The position numbers and the translations under genes are program-made. This document shows, one piece after another, positions 42,848 to 44,216 of a stretch of 44,216 bases of DNA (its first letter is position 1; each line of letters begins with the position of its first letter). The notes beneath the pieces were generated by a model that was not told the DNA's origin, made no database searches, and was given only the letters and a program-made list of their open reading frames with translations. Origin of the DNA: Verrucomicrobiota bacterium (GTDB lineage Bacteria > Verrucomicrobiota > Verrucomicrobiia > Opitutales > Opitutaceae); the NCBI GenBank assembly GCA_028293565.1, contig JAQGON010000014.1:1-44216 (forward strand), read 5' to 3'.

Positions 42848-43291
42848 TCAATGCGGATCGCTGCGATGATCTCGGCCTAACTCTTGCAGGAACGAGCGGT
42901 CTTCAAGCAGAGCCTTATGCTCCTTAGCCGTTCCAATGAAGAAATTGACCTCAGGGTTGATTGAGGTGGGTAAATCCCAGAAACAAATAGCTCCGTTGGC
43001 AGCTTCGTCTCCGAAGCGCCCCGGTAAGCGTTGTCCAGATTCCTTTCTGTAGGCGACCACTCGGCAAAAGCCAAAAAAACGCCGCACGGTTTTCAGATGC
43101 ACAACACCGGAAGGATCGATGCTGATTGACGGGAACAATAATCGTAAATCGCCTCCGTTGCTGCGTTCATCCACTCGAATCAATCCACGAAAGTCCTCAG
43201 GGATGACCAATCGGATTTCAAATCGCCCCCAAGTGAAGACGGCAGCCGAAGCGACGACCAAGACGGCAATAAAGATAATTTTTGTCCTCAT
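42848..43291 (-). CDS. Membrane-anchored protein of unknown function
   Basis: A 147-residue protein: one N-terminal transmembrane helix (residues 3-22, TKIIFIAVLVVASAAVFTWG), then a beta-rich outer domain (RLVIPEDFRGLIRVDERSNGGDLRLLFPSISIDPSGVVHLKTVRRF). The VPEDF-x-G-x-I segment is reminiscent of DUF6843-like proteins. The ATG at 43291 follows the array palindrome by about 10 bases. It may be an immunity protein for a periplasmic toxin; this is inference. Confidence 0.55.
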   Translation of the reverse strand: MRTKIIFIAVLVVASAAVFTWGRFEIRLVIPEDFRGLIRVDERSNGGDLRLLFPSISIDPSGVVHLKTVRRFFGFCRVVAYRKESGQRLPGRFGDEAANGAICFWDLPTSINPEVNFFIGTAKEHKALLEDRSFLQELGRDHRSDPH

Positions 43292-43301
43292 GGATCTCGG
43301 G

Positions 43302-43340
43302 GGGAGCAAACGGGGTCAATCTGAGCCGTTTCTGCCGTAA
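43302..43340. repeat. Array palindrome before the 147-residue protein gene
   Basis: On the minus strand GGCAGAAACGG-CTCAGATTGA-CCCCGTTTGCTCC is followed after 10 bases by the ATG at 43291. Arms AAACGG/CCGTTT. Confidence 0.75.
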
Positions 43341-43345
43341 AAACC

Positions 43346-43407
43346 AATTGGCAGGTTTTTGCGTAGGCAGTTATGATCAGCTGCCATGTTTCAACCTGGC
43401 TGAGACT
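43346..43407. repeat. 62-bp repeat shared with the MITE-like element
   Basis: CAATTGGCAGGTTTTTGCG ... GATCAGCTGCCATGTTTCAACCTGGCTGAGA is about 80 percent identical by eye to 39793-39853 inside the MITE-like element. Here it directly abuts the array palindrome, so this may be a deleted copy of the same element. Confidence 0.65.
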
Positions 43408-43415
43408 GTTGTTGG

Positions 43416-43649
43416 TTATTCGAGTTTCATCTCCACTGCTTTTGCGAGCTCGAACATCTCGGCCAAAACTTCATTTGAAGGAGACTTAGTATTCTCATCG
43501 TAAACAAATTTGAGCTCTTCCAAGGCCATTCCGTATTCCCCATGTTCTATGAAGTGGAGGGCTTCATTCATGCCTTTCTCCGGAAGAGCGTCCTTCAAGG
43601 AAGCAACGAGTGAACGCATTCGCTGCTCTATATCATTAAAATTACGCAT
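43416..43649 (-). CDS. MafI-like immunity protein
   Basis: A 77-residue acidic helical protein: MRNFNDIEQRMRSLVASLKDALPEKGMNEALHFIEHGEYGMALEELKFVYDEN. The I-x-x-GEYG-x-ALEEL segment is typical of the MafI family that protects against MafB polymorphic toxins. No matching toxin is adjacent on its 5' side within the window. Identification is by motif only. Confidence 0.65.
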   Translation of the reverse strand: MRNFNDIEQRMRSLVASLKDALPEKGMNEALHFIEHGEYGMALEELKFVYDENTKSPSNEVLAEMFELAKAVEMKLE

Positions 43650-43772
43650 GACTGATAGTCTCTTATTTTATTGGGAAGGCGGTAACAATTCCACCCCTTT
43701 GGATGGGCGAAGAAGAAGCCCCACGTTAGCCACCAAATAAACCTTGCTAGGGCGCTTCATCGCGTTCGGCCA

Positions 43773-44213
43773 TCATCGGTTGTTCGGATGAGCACGCGAA
43801 GGAAATTCCTTTCGCACGGGCAACCACACTCGCCACAAAATCACGGCCCCTATTGCAATCTTCACCAATTCGCCGAGACCACCGAGAACCAATCCAAGAA
43901 AGGGAAGATCAATATGCGTCGCGGTCCAAATACTCCCAGCTAGAACGCTCGCCAACGCGAGCACCCAAAGGATCGTCACCATCCACCAGCCCGCCAATTT
44001 CCTTTTTGCACAGGCATATGCCGACGCCCCGCAATAAATCGCAACGACGGTCGATGCCACGCGATTGATCCCCACGTATGCGCTTCCCACATTCAAACTA
44101 CCTAGGACATTGGCGCCGGTCAGCGCACACAGAGCCGCTAAGGTCGAGATTACGAAAAGGATGAAAACAATGGCTTTCATCTTACGATTACTCTGGGCGG
44201 GAAGATCGTTCAT
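43773..44213 (-). CDS. Four-segment membrane protein of unknown function
   Basis: A 146-residue protein with about four hydrophobic segments (residues 13-33, 45-65, 74-95, 102-125) and a basic end (RKEFPSRAHPNNR). I recognise no family. It starts 3 bases from the window edge at the ATG (44213); an internal ATG (MKAIVF, residue 12) is an alternative start. The gap 43650-43772 has nothing recognisable. Being on the same strand and of the same composition as the array, it may be another immunity-type protein. Confidence 0.55.
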   Translation of the reverse strand: MNDLPAQSNRKMKAIVFILFVISTLAALCALTGANVLGSLNVGSAYVGINRVASTVVAIYCGASAYACAKRKLAGWWMVTILWVLALASVLAGSIWTATHIDLPFLGLVLGGLGELVKIAIGAVILWRVWLPVRKEFPSRAHPNNR

Positions 44214-44216
44214 GGG

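Noticed and set aside
39500-44216. Integron cassette array
   Set aside because: Small same-strand genes with palindromes suggested attC sites, but the repeats lack the RYYYAAC/GTRRRY core pair and no integrase is visible. An Rhs-type array explains the Rhs core fragment better.

Overview
The window looks like a chromosome segment of a GC-rich Gram-negative bacterium, most likely Verrucomicrobiota of the Opitutaceae type. This is inferred from the two long SusC-like TonB receptors, the polyphosphate-glucokinase-type ROK protein, the LytS/LytTR pair, the repeat families and the general protein style; no rRNA or other phylogenetic marker is present. Roughly the first 39.4 kb is GC-rich and densely coding. 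The last 4.8 kb is clearly more AT-rich and holds only short minus-strand genes and repeats.

Layout. 1-1.6 kb: an ECF sigma factor, an anti-sigma-like membrane protein and a PDZ protein (cut by the window edge). 1.7-2.9 kb: a 61-residue membrane protein divergent from an OxyR-like LysR regulator, with a textbook-spaced OxyR operator between them. 3-6.9 kb: an MFS transporter and a U32 (RlhA/TrhP-type) protein. 6.9-7.7 kb: a YqjE/YqjD-like envelope pair. 7.9-11 kb: a KinB/AlgB-like two-component system with a sigma54-type regulator. 11.4-13.1 kb: an adenylate-kinase-like protein with an extra C-terminal region and a small membrane protein. 13.3-17.9 kb: a four-gene MacA/MacB-type ABC export operon. 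18.3-27.6 kb: two TonB-dependent receptors sharing a conserved ~185-nt leader, a secreted protein with a possible papain-like triad, and a LytTR regulator with its LytS-type kinase. 27.7-29.9 kb: FAD oxidoreductase, polyphosphate glucokinase and SlyD-like isomerase. 30.1-37.4 kb: ybbP and ybbA divergent from tesA (the arrangement seen in E. coli), with tesA leading an operon that ends in an outer-membrane protein, a cupredoxin-like protein and a class III nucleotide cyclase.

37.4-39.4 kb is a repeat cluster. Three copies of a ~90-bp palindrome alternate with a REP-like hairpin, and one REP hairpin is split at its loop by a complete IS481-family element with 6-bp target duplications. The undamaged copy 0.3 kb away shows the empty site.

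39.5-44.2 kb is best read as a polymorphic-toxin module array. A displaced 3' piece of an Rhs core is followed by a small gene at immunity position. Then come a start-less orphan C-terminal toxin module (GIY-YIG-like) with its own adjacent partner gene, a colicin-immunity-like protein, a MafI-like immunity protein and several unknown small or membrane proteins. GGCAGAAACGG/CCGTTTGCTCC palindromes sit just upstream of several of the start codons, so this looks like an accumulation zone built by recombination. The parent rhs gene would lie to the right, outside the window.
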